DNA of 64,000 bases from Planktosalinus lacus. Its GTDB lineage: Bacteria > Bacteroidota > Bacteroidia > Flavobacteriales > Flavobacteriaceae. The first letter of the stretch is position 1. Every line of letters starts with the position of its first letter. The stretch is from positions 186,001 to 250,000 of the forward strand of contig NZ_BMGK01000005.1 of assembly GCF_014640155.1 (NCBI RefSeq), read 5' to 3'. Under the pieces are notes generated by a model that worked only from the letters and a program-made list of their open reading frames with translations, searched no databases and had not been told where the DNA came from. Shown one piece after another: positions 35,403 to 45,700 of the stretch. The translations under genes were made by a program, and so were the position numbers.

Positions 35403-37460
35403 TCAAGGACAAGTCCCCCAAACGGGATGATATTCTGGGAGTAGTGGAGCACCTCCTGAAAAGCCCTCCGGTTCTGTAGGAAAATTTGTTACACACCAAC
35501 CTGAGATATTTTGATTGAATTGAGAAGAGAAAAACATTCTTTCCATATTGGTCACACTACTCACATCCCAATTGCCTAAAGGTTGATTGAAATGATGAGA
35601 CTGATAAAACATCCAAGCCAGATTAGTCACATTACTCACATCCCAGTTACCTATGGATTGATTAAAGTTGGAGTAGGAAAACATTTGAAGCATCGATGTC
35701 ACATTACTTACATCCCAGTTTCCAATGGGTTGGTTGAATATAGAACCATCAAACATTCCTTCCATATTACTTGTACTAGCCACATTCCAATTGCCGATGG
35801 GTTGATTGAATTGAGATACAGCAAACATACGATACATCGTTATCACATTACTTACATTCCAATTATCAATGGGTTGATTGAAAACTGAATATTGAAACAT
35901 TCTTTTCATATCAGAAACATTACTTACATTCCAATTATCAATAGGTTGATTGAATTGAGAGTAAGAAAACATCCATGCCATATTAGTCACATTACCCACA
36001 TCCCAATTACCAATGGGTTGATTGAAATCGGAAAGGGAAAACATACTACTCATATTTGCAACATTACTAACATTCCAATTTCCAATGGGTTGATTGAATT
36101 GAGTGTTATTAAACATGGCATACATAGTTATCACATTACCAACATTCCAATTATTGATGGGTTTGTTGAATTGAGAGTTATTAAACATATAACTCATATC
36201 GGTCACATTACCAACATCCCAATTTCCAATGGGTTGATTGAATTGAGACACTGCAAACATACCATTCATATTCGTAACACTACTCACATCCCAATTTCCG
36301 ATAGGTTGATTAAATGAGGAGTAGGAAAACATATTTTCCATGTTAGTAACATTATTTACATCCCATTCACCAATGGGTTGATTGAATGGAGTTGGAGTAT
36401 TAGAATATGTAGGACTCTCAAACATCCTGGCCATATCTGTCACATTACTTACATCCCATTCACCAATGGGTTGATTGAATTGTGCCTCCCAAAACATCCT
36501 TTTCATAGAAGTAACATTACTCACATCCCAATTTTCAATAGGTTGGTTGAAATCAGATTGCTGAAACATAAAATCCATATCTATAACATTACTTACATCC
36601 CAATTACTTAAAGGTTGATTGAACGAAGATGCATTAAAAATTCCGAACATATTAGACACATTACTTACATTCCAATTTCCAATGGGTTGATTAAATGAAG
36701 ATAATAAAAACATCTCTTCCATATCGGTCACATTACTTACATCCCAATTTCCAATGGTTTGTTCGAACTCAGATGCATAAAACATTCTTTGCATATTCGT
36801 TACATTACTCACATCCCAATTGCCAATGGGTTGATTGAATTGATTTAAATTAAACAGAGCCCCCTTAAACATTTCACTCATATCTGTGACCAGCGAAGTA
36901 CAAACTCTGGTTAAATCAGCCCCTTCATCTCTTCTTTGAATCAAAAGGTCTCTGTCAACGGCTTCATATTCTATACCGTCAATAATCCCAATATCACCGG
37001 GATTTACATTTTCACATATACAAGTAACACCATTATCTGCTATATAAAAAAGTGGTTGGAGTTCAACCGTTGTAAAACTAACTTCATTGCCATAAGCAGT
37101 ACCTATACTATTGGTTGCATAAGCTCTTACATAGTAGGTTGTATTTGCAGTCAATTCTGTGATGGTGCTAGTGAAGCTGCCTGTACCTGTACCATCACTA
37201 GTTTTTGTTGATAAATCTATTGTTGGGTTCTGAGAGGTGCTCCACACAACACCTCTGGCAGTAACTTCAGCTCCGCCATCAGTTGATATATCGCCACCTG
37301 TTGTTGCAGAGGTATGTGTAATATTTGTAACAGCAGTGGTTGTTAGTACTGGTGTTGTTGGATCCTCATCATCACTTGAACAAGAGATGAGTGATAAAAT
37401 GACGAGTATAAAAAAGAGTTTTTTCAAAACTTTCAGGATAAAATGGGTTGTAAATTTCAA
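35403..37460 (-). CDS. BspA-like (DUF285) repeat lipoprotein, long copy
   Basis: 685-residue member and first in transcription order. Signal and lipobox are SLISC-SSDDEDP. A fibronectin-like domain (RGVVWSTSQNPTI, AYATNSIGTAYG) and the conserved lead-in come next, then about eighteen 24-residue FNQPIGNWDVSNVTNM-type units and a terminal FNQNISGWCV and PVWGTCP. One unit is stretched by seven residues (SPTYSNTPTP). The N-terminal 200 residues are nearly the same in all three paralogs, while repeat number differs (about 8, 15, 18). No catalytic motif seen; adhesion or surface-layer role is inferred from the family. A start a few codons downstream is possible. Confidence 0.85.
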   Translation of the reverse strand: MKFTTHFILKVLKKLFFILVILSLISCSSDDEDPTTPVLTTTAVTNITHTSATTGGDISTDGGAEVTARGVVWSTSQNPTIDLSTKTSDGTGTGSFTSTITELTANTTYYVRAYATNSIGTAYGNEVSFTTVELQPLFYIADNGVTCICENVNPGDIGIIDGIEYEAVDRDLLIQRRDEGADLTRVCTSLVTDMSEMFKGALFNLNQFNQPIGNWDVSNVTNMQRMFYASEFEQTIGNWDVSNVTDMEEMFLLSSFNQPIGNWNVSNVSNMFGIFNASSFNQPLSNWDVSNVIDMDFMFQQSDFNQPIENWDVSNVTSMKRMFWEAQFNQPIGEWDVSNVTDMARMFESPTYSNTPTPFNQPIGEWDVNNVTNMENMFSYSSFNQPIGNWDVSSVTNMNGMFAVSQFNQPIGNWDVGNVTDMSYMFNNSQFNKPINNWNVGNVITMYAMFNNTQFNQPIGNWNVSNVANMSSMFSLSDFNQPIGNWDVGNVTNMAWMFSYSQFNQPIDNWNVSNVSDMKRMFQYSVFNQPIDNWNVSNVITMYRMFAVSQFNQPIGNWNVASTSNMEGMFDGSIFNQPIGNWDVSNVTSMLQMFSYSNFNQSIGNWDVSNVTNLAWMFYQSHHFNQPLGNWDVSSVTNMERMFFSSQFNQNISGWCVTNFPTEPEGFSGGAPLLPEYHPVWGTCP

Positions 37461-37666
37461 AACCGATGCTTTGCTAATTTACTAATAAATAATAATATTC
37501 ATTAGTAAAAGCATGAATATTGAAATTCAATCCCGTCCTATTTCTTTAAAATGGGTGTAAACTGATAATTTTCCTGATATTTCAGTTTGTTTTTTGATGA
37601 AGTGACGTTAAGCTCAAAAATTTCATCCTTTTAAAACCTGATGATCTTAGTTTTCATATTCTTGAA

Positions 37667-38698
37667 TCAATACTTCCATTTATTAGCCAAAGCCACCAAA
37701 CTCAACATAACGGGCACTTCCACCAAAACACCTACAACAGTAACCAAGGCAGCCGGACTTTGAAGTCCAAACAGAGCAATGGCCACTGCCACTGCCAATT
37801 CAAAGAAATTACTGGTTCCAATCATAGCTGCGGGAGAGCAAATTGCATGAGGTAATTTGAGTTTTCTTCCACCAAACCAGGTTAGGAAGAAAATAAAATA
37901 AGACTGGATGATCAGCGGTACTGCAATCAATAAAATGATAAATGGATTTTCCAGGATGTTGGTACCCTGAAAGGCAAACAATAAGACCAATGTAAGCAAA
38001 AGTGCCAAAATGCTCATGGGTTTAAAACGAGGTAAAAATTTGGTTTTAAACCAATCTTCCCCGTGTTTCTTGACGAGTATTTTATTAGTAACGACACCCG
38101 CTAGCAATGGAACCACGACAAAAATCAAAACCGAAGCAACCAAAGTATCATAAGGGATGGTAACATCAGTAATGCCCAATAATAAACCTACCAGCGGAAC
38201 AAAAGCCACAAGGATAATCAGGTCATTTACCGAAACCTGAAGTAAGGTATAATTGGGGTCGCCATTTGTGAGATATGACCACACAAAAACCATGGCGGTA
38301 CACGGTGCTACACCCAGGAGAATGGCTCCGGCGATGTATTCACCGGCCAGTTCGGGCTCAATCCAGGCAGAATAGAGGTGCTCAAAAAAGATCCATGCGA
38401 AAAAGGCCATGGTAAAAGGTTTGATCAACCAATTGACCACCAAGGTTAATATAAGTCCTTTAGGCGCTTTGCCCGCATTTTTAATACTACTGAAATCAAT
38501 CTGCAACATCATCGGGTAAATCATCAACCAGATTAAAATGGCAATAGGTATGTTGACTTTATAGACTTCAAGATCTGCCAAAAATTGCATACTGTCACCG
38601 GCCACTTGTCCGATTCCTATTCCTACTGCGATACACAATACCACCCATAAGCTCAGGTAACGTTCAAAAAATGGGATTTGCTTTTTAATTTCGTTCAT
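37667..38698 (-). CDS. acr3: Arsenite efflux transporter, ACR3 family
   Basis: 343-residue inner-membrane protein with about ten helices that pumps arsenite (and possibly antimonite) out of the cell. The essential cysteine is Cys133 in [34 protein letters not shown] follows, both hallmark ACR3 sequences. A conserved Glu near the end is in [18 protein letters not shown] overlaps the stop region of the preceding phosphatase-like gene (shared position 38698), so the two are translationally coupled. Last gene of the arsR operon. Confidence 0.95.
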   Translation of the reverse strand: MNEIKKQIPFFERYLSLWVVLCIAVGIGIGQVAGDSMQFLADLEVYKVNIPIAILIWLMIYPMMLQIDFSSIKNAGKAPKGLILTLVVNWLIKPFTMAFFAWIFFEHLYSAWIEPELAGEYIAGAILLGVAPCTAMVFVWSYLTNGDPNYTLLQVSVNDLIILVAFVPLVGLLLGITDVTIPYDTLVASVLIFVVVPLLAGVVTNKILVKKHGEDWFKTKFLPRFKPMSILALLLTLVLLFAFQGTNILENPFIILLIAVPLIIQSYFIFFLTWFGGRKLKLPHAICSPAAMIGTSNFFELAVAVAIALFGLQSPAALVTVVGVLVEVPVMLSLVALANKWKY

Positions 38699-39321
38699 TA
38701 TTTGGTGATTTTTGAAAATACATAAAATAGTTCAGCAGCAATTTGTACACTGCGTTCACCATATTTTTTGGCTTGTTGGGGGGTGTTGTCAAAAGCTTTA
38801 GGGTCTTCATAAGTGATGGGAATCCGTTTTTCTGCACCTGCAATAAACGGACAACCTTCATCGGCCTGAGAGCAGGTCATAATGGCTGCAAACCCGGAAA
38901 CAGGATTAAAAGGATGGTCAAAGGTTTTTGAAAATCCAACAACAGGATGGGAGTTTTCACTATAGGCTATGGCGTAAACAGGATTGTTCCCTTTACAAAG
39001 GGATAAAACTTCAAAGCCTTGTTCTTTTAATGTCTCACCAACCATTGGAAACATAGCCGTGGCCTCAGTTCCACCGGAATAGGAAAAAACGTTTGGGATA
39101 CCAAAATAGGCAGCCATTACCTGCGACCAAACCTGAGACAAATGACTTCTTCGGGAATTGTGTGTACAAATAAAATTCAGGCGCACCTCTTGATTTTGGT
39201 TTACTTTGGCTTGTATGTAACCTGTCAATGACTTCAATATAGCTTTTCTTTCTTCCGGAATTGAATTGACATCCAGGGATTTTATTGTTTCTTCAATTTT
39301 TGAAAACACAGGATTTTTCAT
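38698..39321 (-). CDS. Arsenate reductase-like low-molecular-weight phosphatase family protein
   Basis: 207 residues from the ATG at 39321 ([16 protein letters not shown]). An in-frame start at 39399 would overlap arsR and lacks support. The LMW-PTP phosphate loop is Cys-Thr-His-Asn-Ser-Arg-Arg (CX5R) in [31 protein letters not shown] supplies further cysteines and [13 protein letters not shown] the general-acid Asp region. In this context, between arsR and acr3, it most likely reduces arsenate to arsenite for export. It is longer than the classical 130-residue ArsC, as is common in Bacteroidetes. Confidence 0.88.
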   Translation of the reverse strand: MKNPVFSKIEETIKSLDVNSIPEERKAILKSLTGYIQAKVNQNQEVRLNFICTHNSRRSHLSQVWSQVMAAYFGIPNVFSYSGGTEATAMFPMVGETLKEQGFEVLSLCKGNNPVYAIAYSENSHPVVGFSKTFDHPFNPVSGFAAIMTCSQADEGCPFIAGAEKRIPITYEDPKAFDNTPQQAKKYGERSVQIAAELFYVFSKITK

Positions 39322-39331
39322 GGTCAAGATT

Positions 39332-39664
39332 TTAGCAACTGGAACAATTGGGTGGATTAAAACCTTCAAATAATTCAGTAAACTTTTCTTTGATTTCATT
39401 CCATTTTTCCGGGTTGATACAGTAGTTTACTGAAACCCCTTCGACCGTTCCCTGGATGATTCCCACATTTTTGAGTTCTTTTAAGTGCTGACTGATGGTA
39501 GCTTGTGCCAACCCTAAATCACCAACCAAAGTAGTGTTGCAGCAGGTCTCTGCTTTTAACAGGAACTGAATAATAGCAATGCGGGCAGGGTGTGCCAACA
39601 CTTTGGCATAAGCCGCCAGTTCGTTCTGGGTACTGTTGAATAAATCTGTTTTTGTAACGCCCAT
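39332..39664 (-). CDS. arsR: ArsR-family metalloregulator
   Basis: 110-residue winged-helix repressor that leaves DNA when it binds arsenite or antimonite. The DNA-recognition helix is in LVGDLGLAQATISQHLKELKNVGII. A Cys-Cys pair lies just before it (AETCCNTTL), in the area where ArsR binds As(III), and the C terminus ends NPPNCSSC with two more cysteines that may also bind. First gene of the arsR-arsC-like-acr3 operon, with an inverted repeat 37 bp upstream as a probable operator. Confidence 0.93.
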   Translation of the reverse strand: MGVTKTDLFNSTQNELAAYAKVLAHPARIAIIQFLLKAETCCNTTLVGDLGLAQATISQHLKELKNVGIIQGTVEGVSVNYCINPEKWNEIKEKFTELFEGFNPPNCSSC

Positions 39665-39700
39665 TATATATAATAAGATTTTGTATAAATTTATATTGCA

Positions 39701-39715
39701 ATATTACGATAATAT
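39701..39715. promoter_or_regulatory. Putative ArsR operator dyad
   Basis: Perfect inverted repeat ATATTA-CGA-TAATAT, centred about 44 bp upstream of the arsR start codon. The 6-3-6 dyad in the promoter region is typical in position and shape for autoregulated ArsR proteins. Assignment is by position only. Confidence 0.45.
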
Positions 39716-39789
39716 AACTATAAATAAAATGGAATAGAGGCTTTATTTGAAAATAATAATCAATGAAATTTTATTGTTATGAAGTATTT

Positions 39790-40554
39790 TTAAAAATTCA
39801 AATACCAATTAATAGAGGTCCAAAAACTGTGTCTGGGATCAGTGACAAAAATAGAATCAAATCTGTAATCCAAACCAAATTCTAATTTATTACGATCATT
39901 AAAACTATACCCAAATAAAGGAGCCAACCTGAATTCAAGTTCATAATCAGAACTTTGAAATTTATTGAGAAATTCAAGGTTTGTTTTGATATAGAATTCT
40001 TTTGGATCTACTGTTTGTCCATCTAAAGGTATTTCGGGAGTCAATCTGTACCTGAATCTGAATTCTGGACTTTGATTTGATGAAAAACTCTGATCTGCTG
40101 CAATTCTGTGTGCCAATCTAAATCCGGTTTTTCGTTTAACTATGGAATATTGTTGAATCGTTCTGTGAATGATTTCTTCATTGCGAAATCGAATTAAATA
40201 CCCCCCTGATATACGTGAATTCAATCCCACTTTTTTTGCTGATAGAATTGAAAAATCTGTGAGCAGATATTCATATTCTTTGGTGTGATTGCCTCTGAAA
40301 TCACCATTTTGAATTCGCTGTCGTGATTGTGTTTTAAAGTTTAGAGACCAGTCTTTTTGTAATTTTTTATTCAGGTTAATGGAGGGCAATATTCCAAACT
40401 GATAGGTGCTTTGAGAGTAGGAGCTTCCGGTTAATAGTAAAGAAAATATAAATTTAAAAAGTGATAAAAGCCTAATATTCAAGGTTGCTTGAATTACTGA
40501 AGATAATTTTAAACTGTTGCAAAAGTTTTCCTTCATCATTAAAAAGATATTCAT
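39790..40554 (-). CDS. DUF2490 family outer-membrane protein
   Basis: Up to 254 residues. The mature part (YQFGILPSINLNKKLQKDWSL ... FKTQSRQR ... LRFRYRLTPEIPL ... NKLEFGLDYRFDSIF, end SINWYLNF) is a predicted small barrel of the DUF2490 family with an aromatic C terminus. The start is uncertain. The ATG at 40554 lies 83 bp inside the upstream gene and places about 30 residues before the hydrophobic core. A TTG at 40482 gives a more natural signal peptide (MNIRLLSLFKFIFSLLLTGSSYSQ) and an 11-bp overlap. It probably works with the PepSY-like protein encoded just upstream. Confidence 0.72.
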   Translation of the reverse strand: MNIFLMMKENFCNSLKLSSVIQATLNIRLLSLFKFIFSLLLTGSSYSQSTYQFGILPSINLNKKLQKDWSLNFKTQSRQRIQNGDFRGNHTKEYEYLLTDFSILSAKKVGLNSRISGGYLIRFRNEEIIHRTIQQYSIVKRKTGFRLAHRIAADQSFSSNQSPEFRFRYRLTPEIPLDGQTVDPKEFYIKTNLEFLNKFQSSDYELEFRLAPLFGYSFNDRNKLEFGLDYRFDSIFVTDPRHSFWTSINWYLNF

Positions 40555-41056
40555 ACTGCTCTGTTTTACTTTCGTTTTCGCAGCTTGTAATTATTTCATA
40601 TTTAGTGGTAAAATTACCGGCAAAATCCTGATTTTTTAATAGTGATAACAACACATTTTGATTCCCTGTATATTGTTTTTGAACTTTAGAAATTTTATGG
40701 TTTGAACAATTTCCGCTCAAAGCGATGTCAATTGATTTTTTAAGATTTGTGTTCAACTCCTTTGACAAGATTTCAATTTCAATATCATCAAGTGTACCAA
40801 GGGTATCAAATTCTACACTATGCCTTTTGTTATTTAACTTAAATTTTGCTTCAATACTTTTGGTTTCTAACCCATACTCAATATACCACTTTACTTTGCT
40901 TGTTATCTCTGCAGACTCAATAAACTCTAGTGCAGCCGGCGGAACATCTGCCGGCTTCAATCGACTTTCCCTTTCATATTTCTGCTGACAATACAAAGAA
41001 GTTGAAATACTCCCAATTATTAAGATGGTTAAGCATTTTATAAAGTAATGATTCAT
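40472..41056 (-). CDS. Exported PepSY-like protein of unknown function
   Basis: 194-residue protein with an N-terminal signal (MNHYFIKCLTILIIGSISTSLYCQ), probably periplasmic. The block LKPADVPPAALEFIESAEI, KVKWYIEYGLETKSIEAKF and HSVEFDTLGTLDDIEIEI resembles PepSY-like domains, which have two short beta-alpha-beta units and are thought to bind or inhibit partner proteins. Pairs of this protein with a DUF2490 barrel recur in flavobacteria, so a shared envelope role is likely. The exact function is not known. Confidence 0.65.
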   Translation of the reverse strand: MNHYFIKCLTILIIGSISTSLYCQQKYERESRLKPADVPPAALEFIESAEITSKVKWYIEYGLETKSIEAKFKLNNKRHSVEFDTLGTLDDIEIEILSKELNTNLKKSIDIALSGNCSNHKISKVQKQYTGNQNVLLSLLKNQDFAGNFTTKYEIITSCENESKTEQYEYLFNDEGKLLQQFKIIFSNSSNLEY

Positions 41057-41227
41057 AATGTAAGTTTAGATTAATTCAATCTCGAAAATTACTTCATTTG
41101 AATGAATCCAATTTATTCTTAACATTATGAATTTGTAAATATATTTTTAAATTTAAAATTGTGCAACTTATAAATCTTTCTTTTCTAAACCTTGAAATAT
41201 TTATTAAACAAAGTGTTTGTAATTTAA

Positions 41228-42616
41228 TTACTTTCCGATACAAAAATTCGCAAAAATATTTCCAAGCACCTCATCATTAGTTACTTGACCTGTAATTTCA
41301 CCAAAATAATATAATGCCTGCCTGATATCGATGGCCAGTAAATCACCGCTTAGGTTTTCCTCAAGACCCTGTTGTACTTTTTTGATTTCTGCAAGGGCTT
41401 TGTTTAAGCTGTCATAATGCCGCGTGTTGGTGACAATAGTATCTCCTGAAGTGAGCACTCCGGTATTGACCAGTGAAAGCAGTTTTTCTTTAAGTTGTTC
41501 AATCCCGTCCCGATTTAATGCGCTAATCAAGATAGCTTCTGGAAATTTAGTTTGTAATGTTTGAATACGGTGTTCATTCAGCAAATCCGTTTTGTTAGCG
41601 ATAAGAAGGACTTGTTTTTGAGGATATTTATTTTGAATCCTGTTGACTTCAACTTCCAGGTTTTTATAGTGCTCCTTATAATCGTTGGCATCAAATAAAA
41701 ACAACACCAGTCGTGCCTGTTGCATCTTTTCATAGGTCTTGCTAATCCCGATGGATTCAATAGTGTCAATGGTATCTCTTATTCCGGCGGTATCTATGAA
41801 CCTAAACCCAATTCCTTTGATGGTGAGTTCGTCTTCAATGGCGTCACGGGTCGTGCCGGCAATGTCTGATACAATGGCGCGTTCTTCATTGAGCAGCGCA
41901 TTGAGCAGTGTTGATTTTCCGGCATTGGGTGCTCCGGCAATCGCAACAGGAATGCCCGCTTTGATGACATTTCCGGTGGCGAAAGAATCAATGAGTTTTT
42001 TAAGTACGTTTTCAATCTTAATAAGCAGGTCCTGAAACTGGATACGGTCTGCAAATTCGACGTCCTCTTCGGCAAAGTCGAGTTCGAGTTCGATGAGCGA
42101 AGCAAAATTGAGCAACTCTTCTCTCAGTTTTGCAATTTCATTGCTAAAGCCACCGCGCATTTGCTGCATTGCCACTTGATGGGCAGCTTCATTTTCACTG
42201 GCAATCAAATCGGCAACGGCTTCAGCCTGGCTTAGGTCCATTTTTCCGTTGAGGAATGCCCTTAGGGTGAATTCTCCGGCTTGAGCACTGCGACACCCTT
42301 TTCGCAAAAGCAATTGAATGATTTCCTGTTGGATATAAGAACTGCCATGACAAGAAATCTCAACGGTATCTTCACCTGTGTAGGAATTGGGATTTTTAAA
42401 AACGGAGACCAAAACTTCATCAATAACACGATTATCATCCATAATATGTCCTAGATGAATGGAGTGGGTGCGCTGCTTCTTAAGATCTTTGTTGTGAATA
42501 GACTTAAAAATTCCTGAAGCGATTAAAATAGCCTCAGGACCTGAAACACGTATTACAGCAATGGCACCCGCTCCGGAAGGAGTAGCCAAAGCAACTATAG
42601 TATCTTGATTTTGCAT
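41228..42616 (-). CDS. mnmE: tRNA uridine-5-carboxymethylaminomethyl modification GTPase
   Basis: Works with MnmG to form cmnm5U at the tRNA wobble position. I chose the ATG at 42616 (MQNQDTIVALATPSGAGAI), giving 462 residues; the 13 extra codons from 42655 are not family-like. The N-terminal formyl-folate-binding domain is about 1-120. The inserted G domain has G1 GAPNAGKSTLLNAL, G2 region GTTRDAIED, G3 DTAGIRDT and G4 NKTD. The C-terminal helical domain ends NFCIGK with the conserved cysteine. Isolated gene. Confidence 0.96.
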   Translation of the reverse strand: MQNQDTIVALATPSGAGAIAVIRVSGPEAILIASGIFKSIHNKDLKKQRTHSIHLGHIMDDNRVIDEVLVSVFKNPNSYTGEDTVEISCHGSSYIQQEIIQLLLRKGCRSAQAGEFTLRAFLNGKMDLSQAEAVADLIASENEAAHQVAMQQMRGGFSNEIAKLREELLNFASLIELELDFAEEDVEFADRIQFQDLLIKIENVLKKLIDSFATGNVIKAGIPVAIAGAPNAGKSTLLNALLNEERAIVSDIAGTTRDAIEDELTIKGIGFRFIDTAGIRDTIDTIESIGISKTYEKMQQARLVLFLFDANDYKEHYKNLEVEVNRIQNKYPQKQVLLIANKTDLLNEHRIQTLQTKFPEAILISALNRDGIEQLKEKLLSLVNTGVLTSGDTIVTNTRHYDSLNKALAEIKKVQQGLEENLSGDLLAIDIRQALYYFGEITGQVTNDEVLGNIFANFCIGK

Positions 42617-42738
42617 AGATTGCAAAGGTACAAAGAAGTTGTGTTTTATAAACACTCCTTAATTTAGGGTTAATTTGAAAATGAACACCATTCAAACTTT
42701 TATTTTTTTATATTTAACAAATTGAATTAATAGAGTCA

Positions 42739-45700
42739 ATGGCCTCAAAAAAACCTAAGAACTTTTTTTATAAACATCCTTTTTTTATTGGGATGTCTGT
42801 TTTTTTAGTGATATTGCTAATCACTCAAGCGATTGCTTTTCAACGGTATTTACTGAATTTATCAGAAATTGAAAAAGAAAATACAGAAGAGTTAAATACT
42901 GTAGTAGATCAACTTCAGTTTAACTTAAATTATGCACTATCTACTACACGAACACTTTCATTTATTGTTGAGAATTATGGAATGCCTCAAAACTTTGACA
43001 CTATTGCTAAAAAACTTTTAGAAGCCAATGATCTGGTTGACGGTATTCAATTGCTTGAAAAAGGAGTTATTACTAAAATGTACCCTTTGGAAGGTAATGA
43101 AGTGGTGATTGGATATGATGTGGTCAATGATCCAAGTAGAGGTAAAGAAGTATTAATTGCTGCACAAAAAGACCAGATGTATTTTGGAGGACCATTTGAA
43201 TTGAAACAAGGGGGATTGGGAGTGGTTGGCAGAGTTCCTTTAAAAGTTGAAAACGATTCTCTGGCATTTGCTGCAGTTGTGATACGTCTTGAAAAGCTAT
43301 TTGAAAAAAGCGGAATTAATAATAAGAGTAATCGCTTTGAGTATCAGCTTTCAAAAATGAATCAAGACACCCGGGTTGTTGAATATTTCATTGATTCAAA
43401 TGAAGATTTTTCAGAAAGTCAGGTGGCTGTAATAAATGTACCCCTTGGGGAATGGCAAATTTACGTAAAAGAGAAAAAAGCAAATTATTTTGAAGGTGTA
43501 ATTCCAATTGCTGTTTTAGGATTGGTTTTAAGCTTGCTTGGCGGGAATTTAACTAGGGTTGTTTTAAGAAAACCGATTGAGCTTGAAGAACAGGTAAAAT
43601 TGCAAACCGAAATAATTTTTGGAAAAGAAAAAAGATACCGTGCATTGGTTGAAAATAGTAATGACGCAGTTGCAATACTCAACAAAAAGGGAACACCAAT
43701 TTATGTGTCCCCTTCAATCACCTCGGTTTTGGGATACTCTGAAAGTGAAGCACTCAAATTAAATTTAATCAATTTAGTGCATCCGGAAGACTTACCTAAT
43801 GTTGCGGCTGTACTGGAAGAGGTCTTAGATTCTCCCGAAGTGTCAATTAATAGTCCTATAGTAAGAGTACAACATAAAGATGGCAGTTGGCGATGGGTTG
43901 ATGCTACCTTGACAAATCTGTTGGACGACCCTAACGTGAAAGGAATCATTGATAACTTTAGGGACATCACAGAAAGAAAACAAGCCGAAGAAAATATTCT
44001 CAGAGAAAAGCAACTTTCAGAAGCAATCCTTAACAGTCTTCCGGGAATTTTCTATCTGTTCAATCAAAATGGAGAATTCCTTTTGTGGAATAAAAATTTT
44101 GAAGAAGTATCGGAGTACTCTGCAAAGGAAATTAAGAAAATGCACCCAACTGAGTTTTTTGAAGGAGACGACCAAAAACACATTCAGGAGCGAATAATGG
44201 AAACCTTTGAAAAAGGTGAAAGCTTTGCAGAAGCTTACTTTACATCTAAAAGCGGCAAGAAAATTTATCACTATTTCACGGGTTCTTTAATTGATTTTAA
44301 AGGTGAAACCTGTCTTTTAGGAACAGGGATTGATACATCAAAAAGAAGAAAAGCTGAGGAGGAGCTTGAAAAAAGTGAAGAGCAATTGCTTTCCATTTTC
44401 AACAACTCCATCAGTGCATTGATTTTAATGGACGCAGAGGGAATGATCACAAACTGGAATGCTACGGCTGAGCAAATGTTTGGTTGGAAGGCTGAAGAGG
44501 TGTTGAATAAACCGATGCATCATTTTATTATGCCCGAAAAGCATGTGCAGTCTCATCTGGCTGGTATGGAAAACTACAATAAAACAGGGAGTGGTCCTAT
44601 TATCAATACAAACACCGAACTCACTGCCATCACAAAGGCCAAAAAAGAAATTGATATTTCACTGGGTGTGACTACCGTAAAAATAAGAGGAAAGGAATTT
44701 TTTATTGGGTTTATCAATGATATTACACTACAAAAGCAAGCAGAACGGCAAAAAGAATATGAAAAGCGTAACAGGGAAGCCCTCATCAACGCAACCGAGG
44801 ATATGATCTGGAGTGTAAGTAAAAAAATGACGCTCATCTCTGCAAATGAAGCCTTCAAAAAATCATTTAAAATTTATTCCGAACACACCATAAAAGAAGG
44901 CGATTTTTTACTGCCTGATGAATTTTTTGAAGCCGATTATCTCAATATGTGGAAAACATATTACCAAAGGGGATTAGAAGGAGAGCGTTTTACCATCGAA
45001 ACAACCGTACAACCCAATGAAAAGCAAAATTACAAAACGGTTGAAACAAATTTTAGCCCCATCATTGTTAATAATGAAGTGGTAGGTGTTGCCTGTTATG
45101 CGCGTGATATTACACAACGGATCAAAACCGAAGCAGAAATTAAAGAATATAATGAAAGACTAAAAACGGCCCAGAAAATAGCTAAATTGGGCTATTGGGA
45201 GCATGTTTTGGGTGAGGATACACTCTTTTGGTCTGAAGAAATTTTTAATATTTGGGAAGTGGATGAAGAGGTATTCACACCCACAATTGACAGCTTTTTT
45301 GAATCTGTTGTTCCGGAGGACAGAAATAAATTTAATTTATATGCAAAGAGACCCATTGACTCTATCGAAGAACAAAATATTGAATACCGCATCATTACTG
45401 CTACAGGAAAATTAAAGTGGATTTATCAATACGGCCAAAAAATAGTAGATAAAAACAACGACCGCACGATTTTTAAAGGCATTATGCGAGACATTACAGA
45501 ACAAAAAAATCAGGAAGAAGCCATCCTTGAGTATAATGAAAAGTTACAAACCGCTCAGCAAATCGCAAAATTAGGGTACTGGGAGTTTGATTACAATAAC
45601 GATGCCCTAACCTGGTCAGACCAAGTCTATGAAATATGGGAATTGTCAAAAAAGGATTTTAAAGTTTCATATGAAACCTTCTTTAATTCCATACATCCTG

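Noticed and set aside
33582-37460. Regular repeats resembling a CRISPR array
   Set aside because: The 72-bp period is in frame and encodes protein units, with no short palindromic repeat plus unique spacer pattern and no cas genes.
32346-37485. Plus-strand open frames of 70-177 codons across the BspA-like genes (for example 34200-34733)
   Set aside because: They are the antisense of 72-bp repeats whose codon use happens to leave that frame open; products are repeats of IxHITHIPIxNGLI with no start or promoter of their own.
37556-37595. Hairpin AAACTGA/TCAGTTT as terminator of the ars operon
   Set aside because: Only 7 bp, long loop, and no U-run on the minus strand where the operon would end; left unassigned.
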